A stretch of 64,000 bases of DNA from Luscinia megarhynchos. Lineage: Eukaryota; Chordata; Aves; Passeriformes; Turdidae. Below the pieces are notes generated by a model. It had not been told where the DNA came from. It did not search any database and was given only the letters and a program-made list of their open reading frames with translations. The stretch lies in NCBI GenBank assembly GCA_034336665.1, contig CM067592.1, positions 33,512,217 through 33,576,216 of the forward strand, read 5' to 3'. Below, one piece after another: positions 1 through 13,000 of this stretch; position 1 is the stretch's first letter; each line of letters opens with the position of its first letter. The position numbers and the translations under genes are program-made.

Positions 1-3000
1 TAAAAACAAATTCATGGACCAATCTGCCATTTAAAATACGTTTATATTTATACTGAGAGAAAAAAGTTCCCAAATACACAATATATATACATAATCATTA
101 TAGACAGACAACAGAAGTTCAAATCTTCAAAGACACATGTTGTAATCTCACTTATTTGGGGTGTAATGGTCTACCAAGCACTTGTTTGACATACTTCAGC
201 TGAGACAGAGGTTCTTAATTTGCTCTACATAAGAATTTTTCAAAATGCAGAAATAAAATTCTCCAAACCAGTGAAGCAATATTATTTTTTAATATTATTA
301 CAAAATAGCTTTAAATTTAAACAGTATTTCCAACTTAAGACCACTTTTTCATAGGAAGATGATAAACTGTGCACCCAAGCACTTCTACATTTCTTAAATT
401 ACTATTGCTGGAACTGCCACTCCAAGTTCCTCTGAGGCATAAAGCCACAAAGGGGGAAGCTGTTACAAGAGACAGAACTTCCTGTTGGTACCACCCCAAC
501 TCATTTGGACTACAGAGGCTACCTAAGGACCATCAAGCTTCCTGTGGCAGCATCAATTTTCAGGACACTTTCTTGAGGAAACAACACTGGTGACAGCAGC
601 CTCCATTGAGGCTCTGACAAGTTCTCTAAGCCTTCAGAAGTGTCATACAACCTCGACAAACCATGCAAACTGTCTTTATGAAGTATGTGGGTGCCATGGC
701 CAGAGGCATGAACCTCAACAGACCTTCAGAACAGTCCCTTGCCTGTCAGTCAGTAGCAGACAATCAGAGAACTTGTTTTTAACTGACTGACCTGCTTCCT
801 CAGATGGTAACTGATCTTCTATCTTCGTAAGTTGTGTGAGTAGTTAGAATAAATTTTCATGAACCAACGGATAAAAGACTTAGAACAACAAGCATATGTT
901 ATAATGAGCCATTTCAACTGAATTGAACATTCATGAAACCTGGATTGTTCTTCCAGTGCACTACATTTTAAAAAGCAGAGAACAGAGTTTGCTTTACAAC
1001 AGAAGTATTAATTTCATTGGGAAAAAATTACTTTCACAGAAAGTCACATTCAGAAGACATTTCTCATTTCCAAGAGAACTCCAGCAGGGAAGCAGCAAAA
1101 GATACTCTAAGGGTATAACAAAATGTAGCAGAAATTAACTGTAACACATGCATTGAATTTTGCTACAGTATCTTATGAGTAATCATCATTATGACCGGGA
1201 GAAACTTCGCAGCGAAGGCAACAAAAATAACTGTGATCTGGGCAGTGTCACTTTTATTGTGTCGTTCTCTTAAAAAATAAAATTGTTGTGTATGTAAAAT
1301 TCAAGCAGTGTACACTCTGACAGCCAGTCGCTGGTGACAGGTCTGATTCCAGGTTACAGCTTTAATGCCACCTACATCCAGGAAGGCCAGATCCAAAGGT
1401 GGTTATCTCAAGAAATGCAAAGGTCCACACGGACTCTTAGAGAAACCTAAACACAACCACACAAAATGACTGCCCTATAGAAAGTACTTTCATGGTAGAT
1501 ACTTTTGCATATTTGTTGATTATTAAGGAAAAAAGTGGCCTTGTGATTCTCCTGAAGAAGCAAAACCACAAACACATTAGGGATTCAACACCTGTTGCCA
1601 AGCCTGTTCTTCGTGTTTCCTTAATATTTAATCAGGTAATGTCTGTGGAGCACTTTGAGGATGAATAACAAGCTACCATTATTGCTGAGAAAATCATTAA
1701 TTCATTAAAGTTTGTGTATTCTCGGTTCATAACAGAATTCTAAACGGAATAGGCAGGTCTGGAGATTTTTGTCATTATTTTTCTTATATGTATTGTGCTT
1801 CTGACACTGGGTGAAATAACTACACGTGTTCCCTATCACTAATAAAACTGAGTAAAAAAACATCTTTCTCTGGCCAAGAACCAAAAATGAGGGTTCAGGA
1901 AACATTTCAACAAAGAGCAGTAATGCAGCAAATGCAAAACTCATCTCAATCCCAGTAACTTTGCAAACATTATACCCAGGGAAAAAAAGCAGTTACACCC
2001 CAGTAAAGTTAGTCCTTTCTGGCACAAACTACTCACAGCGGAACAAAAGACAGCAAAAATCAAAGGAAGGTGCCTGCTACTTCCAGAAAAAAAATCCCAT
2101 CAGAAATACTAGTAATAAAATTACTTACCAGACTGGGATTAAAAATCATCTAACATGAGCAAAATCAGTTCAGTTTGTTCTTACAGGCAAACAAATCTCC
2201 TCTGCCCTCTAGAATGACCACTAGCTATGTGAGAAAAACAATTATGAAACATTTACTGCCTGACCACCAGATCTTAACACTTCTAGGCCAAGGTAAATCA
2301 GCATCACATGTTACACCTGACAGAAAAAAGGCTGAAAATTTGCCTACTTTGAGAACTAGGAACACCTACTCTTGACGAAGTCAAATTGTGAGATCCAGCC
2401 ATAAGGAAGACAAGTTCTGAGCTACAATTAACTTGAGCATATAGAGTTGCAAAGACGAGGTCAGACAGATTTACCTGGAGCTTAGACCTGAGGAGCACAG
2501 ATCAGTATTCCACATAGTTACTAAACATGATTTAACACAAAATCTCCTAATTAGCTCCTAGCTCTGTCCACCATTAACTGAAACTGACAGAGTAAAATAG
2601 AAAGATTTAAAACAAAAGAAGATGAGGATTTTATTAAGAACTTTATAAAATCCAATTTTTTCATTTGGGGATTTATCTTACAGTACTCTTTCGCCTTTCC
2701 ACCCAGCCTCAGTGTAATTTTTAGGATCAAATTATGGTTCATAAAGCAATGCTGTTTTGGTGGCAAAGACTGTTTAATACCGAAACAACTAATTGCAAAC
2801 TAATATATTCGACTTTATTTCCTGAAGCTTTGCTACCCAATTTGCTTTTTATATTTTAGTACACAAGCAGAAATCAAAGGATAATTATTAGCTGGATTGT
2901 AACAAAAACTTCTTCAACCACAGAAGCATATTATTGTTTATAAAATGTATCACAAGACACATATTGTAAGAAATCTCCTAGGACATACAATGCAAGAACC

Positions 3001-3601
3001 ATTCAAGAGTTTTGATTTTTTTAGTAGCATTTGATGTAAAAAAAAGTTTTGTTTTAGTACAAAAGTAGGTAAAATTTCCTTCTACATTTCAAATACTTTT
3101 TTATAGGTGACTTTCATGCAAATAAAGATACTGAAAATTACAAATCTATACTATATAAATAGGCTTTTGTTATTGATATTTTCTTCAGACCACTTAATCA
3201 ATATGCCAGTATGCAAACTTAAATCAGAAGTAGTAATGTCATGTCATACTAGTTCAGTGATCTAAGCATTCATATTTTTTTCACATAATATCCAGCAGCA
3301 TGTAACTCTCCTTAAGATCAAGGCAGAAAGCTCACACCTTTAATTCACCCAAAGGTTCCAATTTGTTTATGCCATCGTTTTTAACACACCATGGTACAAT
3401 CTAAAGGGAGGGAATATTCATAATATCATAATAATGTAGGGAAATAACAAATAGCTACTACTTCTGTCAAAGTTAATTAAATCACTGAAAATTCTGCTCA
3501 TACTGAAGAACTATTGAGAAAATAGCTTGCTCACAATCTCTTTTAAAGAATCATTTCCATATGGAATAAGGCTGTTAAACATGTTTTAAGTTTTCTCTTA
3601 C
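1..3601 (-). other. PRUNE2: PRUNE2 intron 6 (partial)
   Basis: This is the part of the intron after exon 6 that lies in the window. I looked on the minus strand for the next PRUNE2 exon, which in the family continues the DHHA2-like region, and found no matching coding segment. The sequence is AT-rich and unique-looking, with only short chance reading frames. In human the equivalent intron hosts the antisense RNA PCA3, but nothing here supports such a gene. Confidence 0.75.
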
Positions 3602-3696
3602 CTCCAGTGTCATGTACACAGTGCTAATTGCTACTTTGATTTCTCCATCTGAAATCTCCTTGAGATCCTTGAGCATAACTTCCTCAATACTCACAG
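3602..3696 (-). CDS. PRUNE2: PRUNE2 exon 6
   Basis: This 95-nt exon completes a split codon and encodes 31 further residues (about 221-252), including the segments MLKDLKEISDGEIKVAIST and VYMTLE. The acceptor reads TTAAACAG|CT and the donor GAG|GTAAGA, so the next intron is in phase 0. The segment corresponds to the conserved GxKVAIS(x)xYM strand of the DHHA2-like domain shared with PRUNE1. The split codon at the junction reads Ala, where I recall Gly in human PRUNE2. The position, phases and sequence all fit the PRUNE2 exon that follows the AQ residues of exon 5. It was too short to stand out as an open frame and was found by continuing the protein. Confidence 0.93.
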
Positions 3697-6176
3697 CTGT
3701 TTAAGAAAAAAAATAAATTTCCATATATACAATTATCTACAGCTGACAGATGCATCAACACAAATTAAAAACACAGCTTAGACTATAATGCTGAACCTTC
3801 TTTCTGTATTTCAGGAGATCATATGAGAAAACTACAACTAACATTAATATTTCAAGGCCGACTGTTTCTAGAGGGATTTTTGTTTTAGAAAGGAAGAGAT
3901 TTAAGGGACAATACACACTAATGACAAGTGTGAAGAATTAAGTCCCCTGCAACTCCTGTGTTCCTGTGTGAACAGAGCTTCCAGCTGATGATAAATGTAT
4001 AGCCAGACAATTTCTGTGGTCTAATATGAAATCACAAATATAAAATTACTTCTGAAATAAGAAATATATTGAAAAGTACCTGTGGACTATTATAGTATTT
4101 ATGAAATATTCAAAAGCAAGGCACTTAAGATATTCTCTAAACACAGTCATTCAACCTTTCTGACCTTCTTCACAAATTGATAACACCAATGGATTTTTCT
4201 TACGTACATCAAATTATTCATGAACTAAGTATATGTTTAGTACCACAGAAACATTATCATCAGAAAAAATGGCATAAAACAGGAATTGCATCCAGACACA
4301 TTGGTGTGTTTAAGCACAATGTATTGAAAATCCCTCATTGGACATGTTTATCTAAAATGCTAAAGATTCTCAAAACAAATACATATTAGGTAGAGGGACA
4401 TAACTACATCACATGATTGCAACACAGACACGACAGCCAGATGTCTGTGCAAAGAATGCTGCAAGCCACCTATCTCAGGGAAGGGTAACAGCTAAAACGT
4501 CCACCAACCTTTAAGGCACAGCAATTTAACACCCACTATGTGTTTGTAAAAACGATTTTCCAAAGGGAAACAAATACCAACTTGAGTCAAAGAAATTAAC
4601 CCTTTCATTACTGTTCGCATACAGAGTCCAGGTACTGCAGGCAATCTAATGACAAGATAGACATTTACACATCTGTAATTTAAAAAAAAAAATTATATAA
4701 TCTACAGACTTTCTGGAGGGCTGCAACCTACTGTGCCTCCTATAAAAATGAATACAGGCCAATAAACCATCATTTCTGTCAGAAACTAAGAAATTTTGGG
4801 GCTGAATTATCCTAATATTGCCTCAAATAACACGTAAATAAAGTAAAATACTCAGCAGAGGTTACATCCTTCAAGGGGCTCCTGAAACACAGTGGCATCC
4901 TATTAAAAGAAGCGTCACATGCAATATATGCATATGTCATATGAATAAATGGTAAATATCTACCTTGTAAAAAAAAGAAAACAGGAGCTATAAGCCAAAA
5001 AAAAATTTTAAAAAGGGTGCATGACAGCATCTTCCCCATCCCTCATGTGACAAACATAAATTACTGGAAACCAGTACCATGCAGACTAAAGCCACTACAT
5101 ATACTTGCCCAAGTTTTGTATTTAATATTGTGGAAAACTCCATGACAAATGGTACCATACCATTTTCCCTGGCATCTGGCCAAACTAAGAACTGACTTCC
5201 ATAAAAGCCATTTTTACGGCTGCTTTCCAACCTAGACTGCATACAGGCCATTCCTGAACTATGATTACTTGAGTGGAGGAATTTAAGAGAATTAATGTGA
5301 ACGTTTATAGATCTCAACTAAATTATATTGTAATCTCACTGAAAGAAAGGGCAAAGGAAGCAGCACCTCAAATTCTGTCCTTGTCCACCAGATAGGGCAG
5401 TTGTCTTAGGCTGATGGTCTGAATTTTGATGACTACTTTTTGCATATGGGCAGATAGAGAATAAAAAAAGACCCTGAGTCTGCACAGGGTTTACCTGATA
5501 TATCTAACAAAGAAATATCCATAGGAGTTTAATACTCAGTCTTTGGTAAGAACTTTGTAGCAAATGCCAGTAAAAAATGTAAGAATTATTGTAACAATTT
5601 TCTTCGGGTTTTCACAGCATCTCTTCAAAAGCCTGCTACCAAATCTTGAGTTCAAACAGTGCCACTTTAGATCACTGAATATTTCTATTTGGTTTTTCTA
5701 TCAGAAGAAAGGAAAAGAATTGCCACTTTCCACTGCTTCCTTAATCTAAGTCTGATGTCAAATTCACTTGTATACAGCCCTGAGTAAATCTAGGTCATAA
5801 AACAAAATCTACTTCCACACCACACGGTAATTGCAACACAATTTCTGCCCATGGGCTGACACATTTTTTATGTCCAGGTGAATCAATATAAATTCTTGAT
5901 AAACATACACCTGTAAAAGCAATATATAAAATAAATTGTTAACTCTATCTGTAAAAACAGTGCAAGATTACTTATGAGCTAAGTAGTTCCTCAAAAGAAA
6001 TCACAATTCCATGATTTAGAATGTAAGCAACCTAATTTAAAATTTATATACAACATTTAACCGTCAATGAAGATAGCATGCTTCACCTATCTTCACCCTA
6101 CACAATAAAACAATATTCTGACAGTTACACAAATAAATTTGTAACAGGTCTGAAAAATGGATGGAAGATGCACTAC
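3697..6176 (-). other. PRUNE2: PRUNE2 intron 5
   Basis: This 2,480-bp intron separates exons 5 and 6. It is AT-rich with no repeat family, RNA gene or exon that I can recognise. A 109-codon frame on the minus strand (4988-5317) and a few shorter ones look like chance. Confidence 0.85.
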
Positions 6177-6329
6177 CTTGGGCATTAAACTGAGTCTCCT
6201 GGAGAGCAGAGATAATTTCCTCTCGTGGGGGAAGATCTGGAAACTTTTCTTCCAAGACTGACAGTATTTTCTCCTGCTGCTCTGTCATTCTGTCAGCTTC
6301 CAAAGACATGCACTTGAAGAGAATGCTCC
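6177..6329 (-). CDS. PRUNE2: PRUNE2 exon 5
   Basis: This 153-nt exon encodes residues 170-220 and opens the DHHA2-like half of the PRUNE domain. It includes SILFKCMSLEADRM, the acidic and glutamine-rich helix EQQEKILSVLEEKFPDLPP, and ends in TQFNAQ. The acceptor is TTTCAG|GG and the donor CAAG|GTAGTG, both in phase with the neighbouring exons. In the paralogue PRUNE1 the equivalent of LFKCM is LDCVNM, whose aspartate is a metal ligand; here that residue is Lys (about position 175), as I recall for mammalian PRUNE2. The longer open frame around this exon (6064-6423) simply reads through both splice sites into intron and is not the gene. Confidence 0.96.
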
Positions 6330-6719
6330 CTGAAACATTGAAAGACAGAAAGTCAATGTCTCCTGTAAATATCAGAGGTACTACAGAAGCAAGATGTTTC
6401 ACTGTATTGCTTCCCAAGCCCATTCCTTCTTGGAGGTTGTTTCCTCTGAGAGTTCACAGAACTCACACAGAAACACCCTGCTAACATGAAGCTCATAAAT
6501 CAGAGCTGGCTGCCTCTTCAGAGCCTCTGTGACAGCCACGTGTCTGTCCCAGTGCTGCCACGGTGTGCAGCACACTTCTGCACGCTGACACAGCTGTGCA
6601 GCACAGCCAGAGCAGCCATGGCACACCTGCCTATCCTCTCCTCTCTCCAGGCATGAGCCCAGGGGCTGGTGGGCTTTGAAACATAAACCCACACGTCAAC
6701 CTTCCTTCTGCGGACATGT

Positions 6720-6940
6720 CAGCGAACTCCTACGATGGACAAAGGGAAGAAACACTTTACTGTGAGAATGGTGACCCACCAGAACAGGCTGCCCAGAGAA
6801 AATGGGGATGCCCTATCCCTGGAACTGTTCAAGGCCAGGTTGGACAGGCTCTGAGCAACCTGGACTAGTAAAAGACATCCCTGTCCACCATGGCAGTGGT
6901 GTTTGCACTAAATGATCTTAAAGTCATTGGCCACTGTGGT
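6720..6940 (+). mobile_element. CR1 LINE 3' fragment
   Basis: The plus strand reads as the 3' end of a CR1 retrotransposon: GATGGACAAAGGGAAGAAAC, then CAGGCTGCCCAGAG, CCCTATCCCTGGAACTGTTC, TTGGACAGGCTCTGAGCAAC, and a decayed TAAATGATCTTAAAG. These follow the order of the avian CR1 3' coding end and 3' UTR. The fragment is truncated at its 5' side, as is usual, and its terminal octamer repeat is eroded. It lies in intron 4, opposite in orientation to PRUNE2. Confidence 0.88.
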
Positions 6941-9900
6941 GTAACTGACTCTGGCCAATTCTTGTCAACTGACACACCAAAAAACACCAATTCTGACAAT
7001 CAAAATTTTAAAATTTAAGAGAAACGTAACCCAGGAAATAACTCCATAGTGATTGGAATTGTCTTACAATACAGAAGTCAGAGTAATGCCTTTTTAGACA
7101 ACTACATGCTGCATATTAAGTCACCTCTTCCATTCCCTGAAGACTGGCATTCCATTTATCAGTATACCCAAAGAGAGCATTTCCTTCCAATCACTCACAG
7201 TTTATTCAGGATAATAAAATCTTATACTTCAGCCTTGAAATTATTTATTACTCTACTGTGCACAAGAATTTCAAACAAGTGTATGATTTCATTGCATCAT
7301 GCTGGGTTAATAAGCAACTGAGTACAATAAGTATAATAAATGAGTAAGATAGTTACAGTAAAACAATGTGTTTAGGCTTTAGCACAGAGCAAAAAAAGAG
7401 TAAATGAAAAACCTTGACACTGCCACTCTCAATCTCACCAAATATCTATTCTCACTCTCCAAATATCTACTCTATATTCATTTTCCTTTTACCATACAAC
7501 ATCATCACATGAAGCAACAAATGACATATCCTCAAAATTCACAAACCACTTGCAACACAAAATAGTTGTGCCATGCTAAGTAAACACATCCTCATTAAAC
7601 AAATCCTATGTGGATTAAATGCTTAACAAGCCAAAAGCTGCTCCCCATCAGATACTAATTTCTGGAATTAAATACAAATGCATGAAGTTCCATTCTGTGT
7701 TTCTATTACAGATATTGTAACCTCCAATATTCTTTTAATTCACAGCAGCTTTTTATGTCATCTTCAGACAATGCTGCTGCATTGTTTGATAGTGTTAAAA
7801 ATACTCAATAAATACAGACTGCATGAAAATCATGTATACTGATCCAGATTGGTATTTCTAAATTTAGAAATACAACATAATAAGCAGATATCAGATTTCT
7901 ACAGCTAAACAACTGATAAGTAAGCAACCCAGATACCTATACCCATTTTCAAGGCCTGGTTTTCAGTCCCTCTAACACGAAGAAAGTTTCTCAACCAGCA
8001 GCCTCATGAAAATTCATCTAAAAGTATCTTTTTGTTGTTCAACTCCACAGCAGATAACGGTGCTTGTGCTACATATATACCCTTGAGATATATTCTATAG
8101 CTTGGAAACAGTGGTGGCCAGAATGAGTGAGGCACCCCCACAACACTCTCTCAGCCAGCATAGAGCTGCATCTGGATAAATGGCAGCTCAGGGACCAGGC
8201 TGCATGAAGTATTTTAGCAACAGCAATTTTCTGCTTTTTTTTCTTCCTCCAGAAACAGAAAGGGAAATTGCTCATGCACACATTAAGGAAATGGAGATTC
8301 CAGTAGAAAGTGCTGGATCTAAAACATGTGCTCATATTCAACACATCTACTGGAGGGAGGCTGCAGCATACCTTGTAAAGCCCTCCAGCAGCACTAGGAT
8401 CAGTCAGACAGTCTGTCCATCTGCACAGAACCTCAGATATACAATGGATGAAAATTTTACCATAGCTGTGTGTGCTTTGGGTAATGGAACATTTGGGTAA
8501 GACCAAGAAGAGAAAACCCTAATACAAACATACAGGAAAATGCCAAAGACCAAGAGGTGTGAGCTGATTATCCAACACCCAAGTTCACCAGTTTGGAAGT
8601 CAACATGATGTAACTTTCACTCACAATAGGCAGACACCTTACAAAAGATTTCTAAAAGGCTCTTTTTTTGTCACTAGCCAGACCAATACTGTAGTGCTTG
8701 CAACTGAGAACTTTTCTACTAGGATGAAAGCCAGAAAAGGATCATTCTCAAATTACTAGGGTGTCAGCAAGCCCTAAGATCAACATTTCCTTGTCCTTTA
8801 ACACTGTGATCAATCTTCAATACTGTCCTCATCACCAGGAAAGAAAGGCATACTTCTTCTCCCTCAGGCTTCCCTGTGAGGGTTAAGATTCCAGGTAGTT
8901 TAGAAAAAGAGTTCACTTAAGTTACTTTTGCTTGACCAAAGGTCAATAGTCCATTTGGTCATGCACTGTCTTATAAACACCTGCTGTAGAAACAATATAT
9001 GGTCTCAGAAATCTCCTGCAGATTTTACTCAATGTTGGTGTAACTCCCCCAGGGTTTCTGAAAGCATAGTGGTGACTGCTGTCTGCTTACAAGCAGGGAA
9101 AAAATATATAATAGGCAATACAAGATTCAATATTATTTCTTGCATACATCACAGTTTACTACATTTTTTTTCTGAAGAGGTCACTAGAAAATAGGCTAAA
9201 AAATGTGCATTTTATTCTTTTTTTGCAAAGCAGTTTGGAAGCAAAGCATTAGTTTTGCCAAAAGCAATTGCTGTGCATTAATATTAAACATGATCTAATG
9301 AAGGCAGAAGCCGTTTTGGGAAAACATTAAGAACAGCACAAGCATCTCCTGAATTATAAGTTTATGGCTAAGAGAAACATTACAATGAAAATATAGGCAT
9401 TTCTGCTGTCAAGGTTTTGTTCCATAACCTGTAAAAATAAAGGGCAGGGAAAAGGGGAAAAGCAACAGTCCCTTATACAAAGTCCTCCTCACACACCCCA
9501 CCATTGCGCCAAAAAAGCCCTGCAAACCAAAATTGTAAATATATCCAAGTAAGCAATCTTTATTGTAATTAAGAGGAAATGCAGTGAAGCTGGAACTGGG
9601 GAAAACAGCACTACCTCCAAAAAACCTGCTTCACTATATTAAAAAGGAGTGTCAGTCCAAGTAAGTGCAGTGTTTGGTGTAAGTCAAAATGATCCTTTCT
9701 TCCCGGCATATACATTAAGGATGCATCAGTGCGGGAGCATGTGAATCATCTGATTAATGTACAAAACAGAACACAAAAAAAATACTGGCATAATTCCCAA
9801 AGTCATTAAGAGGGCATTTCTCAACATTTGTCTGGATGGTTAAAATAACAAACTAATCTTCTCTACTGAAAGTCAAGACTGCCCCAAAAGGGCATGAAAA

Positions 9901-10403
9901 GACCTCAACTATGCAGCTCATCACTAGGAAAAGCAGATTCACATTAAAAAAATTGCTGATGCTCTTGCTGGAAATCTGTCTATATTTACATGTTGTGGTT
10001 TGCACCTTGTGGCATCCTTCAAGGCCTTATACAAATAAACATAAGGAGGCATTTTTAAGAGTGCATTGACCCAAGATACCTGACAGTGAGTGCTTGGAAT
10101 AACATCCTTGCCAGCTGGCTGCAACAGAGAATGTAATGATTCAGCAGTTTAATGGATCTTGAGTTTGGCAACAGTCCCCTTATAAACATCTCTTGGGAAA
10201 TAAAATAATACAGGCCCAGGACTCTGGCAGGTTCTGTAATTGTTTGCTTCTGGCACAAATCCAGGGACAGCACAAGCTCTAACTTAGGGCAAATATGGCT
10301 GCACAATATGATTCTCCAGGCAGGCTCTGGGCTCAAAAGCCCACGGGTAGAATCAGTTTTATAATGTCTCATAAGGAGACAAAGATACCAGAAATGCATT
10401 CAC

Positions 10404-10404
<1 letters not shown>

Positions 10405-10449
<45 letters not shown>
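10405..10449 (+). repeat. Poly(A) run, 45 bp
   Basis: This is an uninterrupted run of 45 A residues in intron 4. It could be the tail of an old retroposed sequence on the plus strand, but I found no recognisable body before it and no target-site duplication. The exact length is likely to vary between individuals and assemblies. Confidence 0.9.
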
Positions 10450-10452
<3 letters not shown>

Positions 10453-12836
10453 ATCTCTAAATAAAAAAATGCCTAAATCAATAATGCTCAGTTTGAGAGG
10501 AAATGTTTTTTCTCTTGACTTTTTTTTTAATAGAGACAAGCAGGTGAAGTTTGCTCAAAGGTGAAATTTATACATATAAACATCTGCATTTTTATTAAAA
10601 TTTTTAAATTGCGAACAGACTTTAAGAAAAAAAAGTTTCAAAGGAAGCTGTCTTGGTCACTACACAATAATTATTAAAACATAAGATTTTATTTTATCTT
10701 ACAAGTCTTCTAGCAAAATTCTTGCTGGAAAGTCAGAAAATGAAAGAGGGCCTCACAGCTCAGAGACTGGGATAATAGCATCTCTCAGCATTTTTATGAA
10801 TATAATATCCTGTTTCTTAGCACTCTGACTTCTACTTTGGCCTTCTCTTCTGAACTTCACCTGAAATTTAGACATACTAACCATATAAAGATTTACATTG
10901 GAAGTAATATAAGAAAATGTGAAAAACACAGTAGAGCCTTTTTGCAGCCTCTGTGGCTGTGAAGTGCCCTGCAAGAGAGGTGACAAGTGTAAGCCACGAT
11001 ATTTTCATTTGTCAGCTGTGGGAATGAAACAGCTCCCCTCCTTTCATGATGCATGTGCCTTTGTTCCCTGTGCTATGGTAAGCTGAATTTAAGAAGCTAT
11101 ATCTCATGATTAAAGACCATAATATATATAGAGAAACACAAACCCTAGATCTGGCAGGCTGTCTTTAATCTTCAGACTGTTTTAGTTTGATCTGCCATTT
11201 ACATACATAAGTGTACATATGACTTTTTAAATTTTTTTAAATTGATCTCATCAAAACCAATGATGGGTTCACTGACTGTTCTAAATTTGTAATGAAAGAT
11301 TCTTAAGTTCCAAAAATTTCCTGTTTTAAGAGACCAAGAGGACTTCCCTCATTTTTTCACCTTTTATCTGTGCAAGCTGCGCTGCTAGGAGAAGTAGAAA
11401 AGCATCAAGTCTCAAGAGCAGCTGTGTTTTGCTCCCTAGGCTTTGCCAGTTGCTTCTCATATCATGCAGAAGAAGGTATGCAGGGACTTCTTATCCACTA
11501 GGTTCCTCAAACATGCTCTACCAAATGTAATAATCAAAATGTAATACTCATTGATTTAAAAAAATTAAAGTTAGATACTGTATTCTCCAAAACTGGAAGT
11601 GCTATCTCAAATGCAAACACTAATAGAAGCGTATTATTTTAATCTTTATACAGATTAGAGTCACAAAACATGCTGACACATTCACATACAGTACTTGTAC
11701 ATATTCTATTCAGACCTCTTCCTCCTGACTCTCCACCAAAAAACAAATGTAACAAGTATAACAAGTATCCTGATATCCCCCTAAAACACTTTTCTTGTTC
11801 TGCTGCCAAAACCAATTATTATGCTTGGTCATTTGCTTAGATTCCTGTAGAGCTACTCAACAGAAATGTGGAGCTTACAAAAATGTTTCATGGCAGGTTA
11901 TCTAAAGCTTGTTAGCATGGAAAGATACTGTAAGAGCAGGCTAAATGCTGTGTTACTGTTAATGCTTAATCTGTGGAATATCGTTTTGAAAAATTAGTCT
12001 TTGATTTCTTATAGTTATCACAGCTATGATTTACCAAGATTCTAGTTGTTCAGAAGCCTAAATGTAGACAAGTTTTCATAATCCTCTTTAAATATGCCCA
12101 CATTAATTTCTTAAAAGGACATTTAACAGTTTCACATAATTGAACCTTAAAACCTATAAAATGTATCGAACATTATTAAAATTCATTAAGTTATTTAAAA
12201 GCAGTGACTGTTCTTTTCAGCACCAGTTTTATTTCCAGCTGTAAAGTTCTGCTGCAGCAAATAAACCGAGAAAATGAATAAAAATTATGAACTTCCAAGA
12301 CAGAAGAAAATATCTCTGACTGCTGAAGCCCATCCTCACTTCTTATTCTACTGGGCATACAGTACAAAATAAAAGGAGAGCACAATGAAGATTTGGTAAC
12401 ACTGTTTTTAAACAGAAAAAGTTTTGCATCATGCCATTAAAACATCATTCTATAAAAAAAGTACAACCCTTGGGAGGGAGAAGCTTTAACTTGTAAATAT
12501 TAGATTCCAATCCGTATTGTTGCCCACAATGCCCCTGGAATCAACGAACTGCACAGCTTTTCCAGCTACCCAGCTGGTATGTCGACAGCTTCATTTAATA
12601 TTCTTGTCTAGTGATACAGCAAAGACCTCTCATGCCTATTTTTAAATGCACATTTTTAATATTCAATATAATGTTACTCTTTAACAAACTCTTTACTCCC
12701 CGCTTCTTTTATGAAGCTTCCTGTGGTCTTTAAAGGGATTGTTAACCAAAGAATGGATCACACTCTTTCTGCATGAGCAAATTCAGAAACACTCCATTAA
12801 ACCTTTCAGTATTTAATATAAAGAGTAATCTCTCAC

Positions 12837-13000
12837 CTCTGAGGAGATAAGCCAGTTGCTGAGTGATTAACTCTGGTGCCTTTTGAAGAATCTCTTTTAC
12901 GACTAAAGAGGAAGAACACGCTTGTAACTCCAGGCTCCTGTCACATTGCTCATCTGGATTGATGACTTTGACAACAGCTGATTCCAAACTTTTATCCTCA
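12837..13000 (-). CDS. PRUNE2: PRUNE2 exon 4
   Basis: This 164-nt exon encodes residues 115-169 plus one base of codon 170. It begins with the third base of a Ser codon (AG|T) and includes LESAVVKVINPDEQ, SSSLVVKEILQKAPELITQQ and LAYLLR. The acceptor is CTTGATAG|TGAG and the donor AGAG|GTGAGA. In the PRUNE family this stretch links the DHH subdomain to the DHHA2 subdomain and contains the conserved SLV-EILQ-AP helix that precedes the LLRG turn. The match to PRUNE2 rather than PRUNE1 is clear from the SAVVKVINP block. Confidence 0.97.

Larger units (their letters stand above)
6330..12836 (-). other. PRUNE2: PRUNE2 intron 4
   Basis: This 6,507-bp intron contains a GC-richer patch at about 6480-6690, a CR1 3' fragment (6720-6940, plus strand), a short tandem duplication of CCAAATATCTA-type units (7438-7473, period 21) and a 45-base A run at 10405-10449. 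Open frames at 8069-8506 and 10055-10399 match nothing I know. I see no exon or RNA gene. Confidence 0.85.

Noticed and set aside
1..3601. Search for PRUNE2 exon 7
   Set aside because: No minus-strand segment with a proper acceptor continues the DHHA2-like region, so the exon must be beyond base 1.
6399..6692. 97-codon minus-strand frame just upstream of PRUNE2 exon 5
   Set aside because: It lies in intron 4 outside the exon's splice acceptor and matches no part of PRUNE2 or a CR1 protein.
8069..8506. Overlapping frames of 145 codons (minus) and 106 codons (plus) in intron 4
   Set aside because: Neither looks like a known protein and both strands are open at once, which suggests a locally low stop density.
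10055..10399. 114-codon minus-strand frame next to the A run
   Set aside because: No recognised domain. If the A run is a retroposon tail, the inserted sense strand would be the plus strand, not this one.
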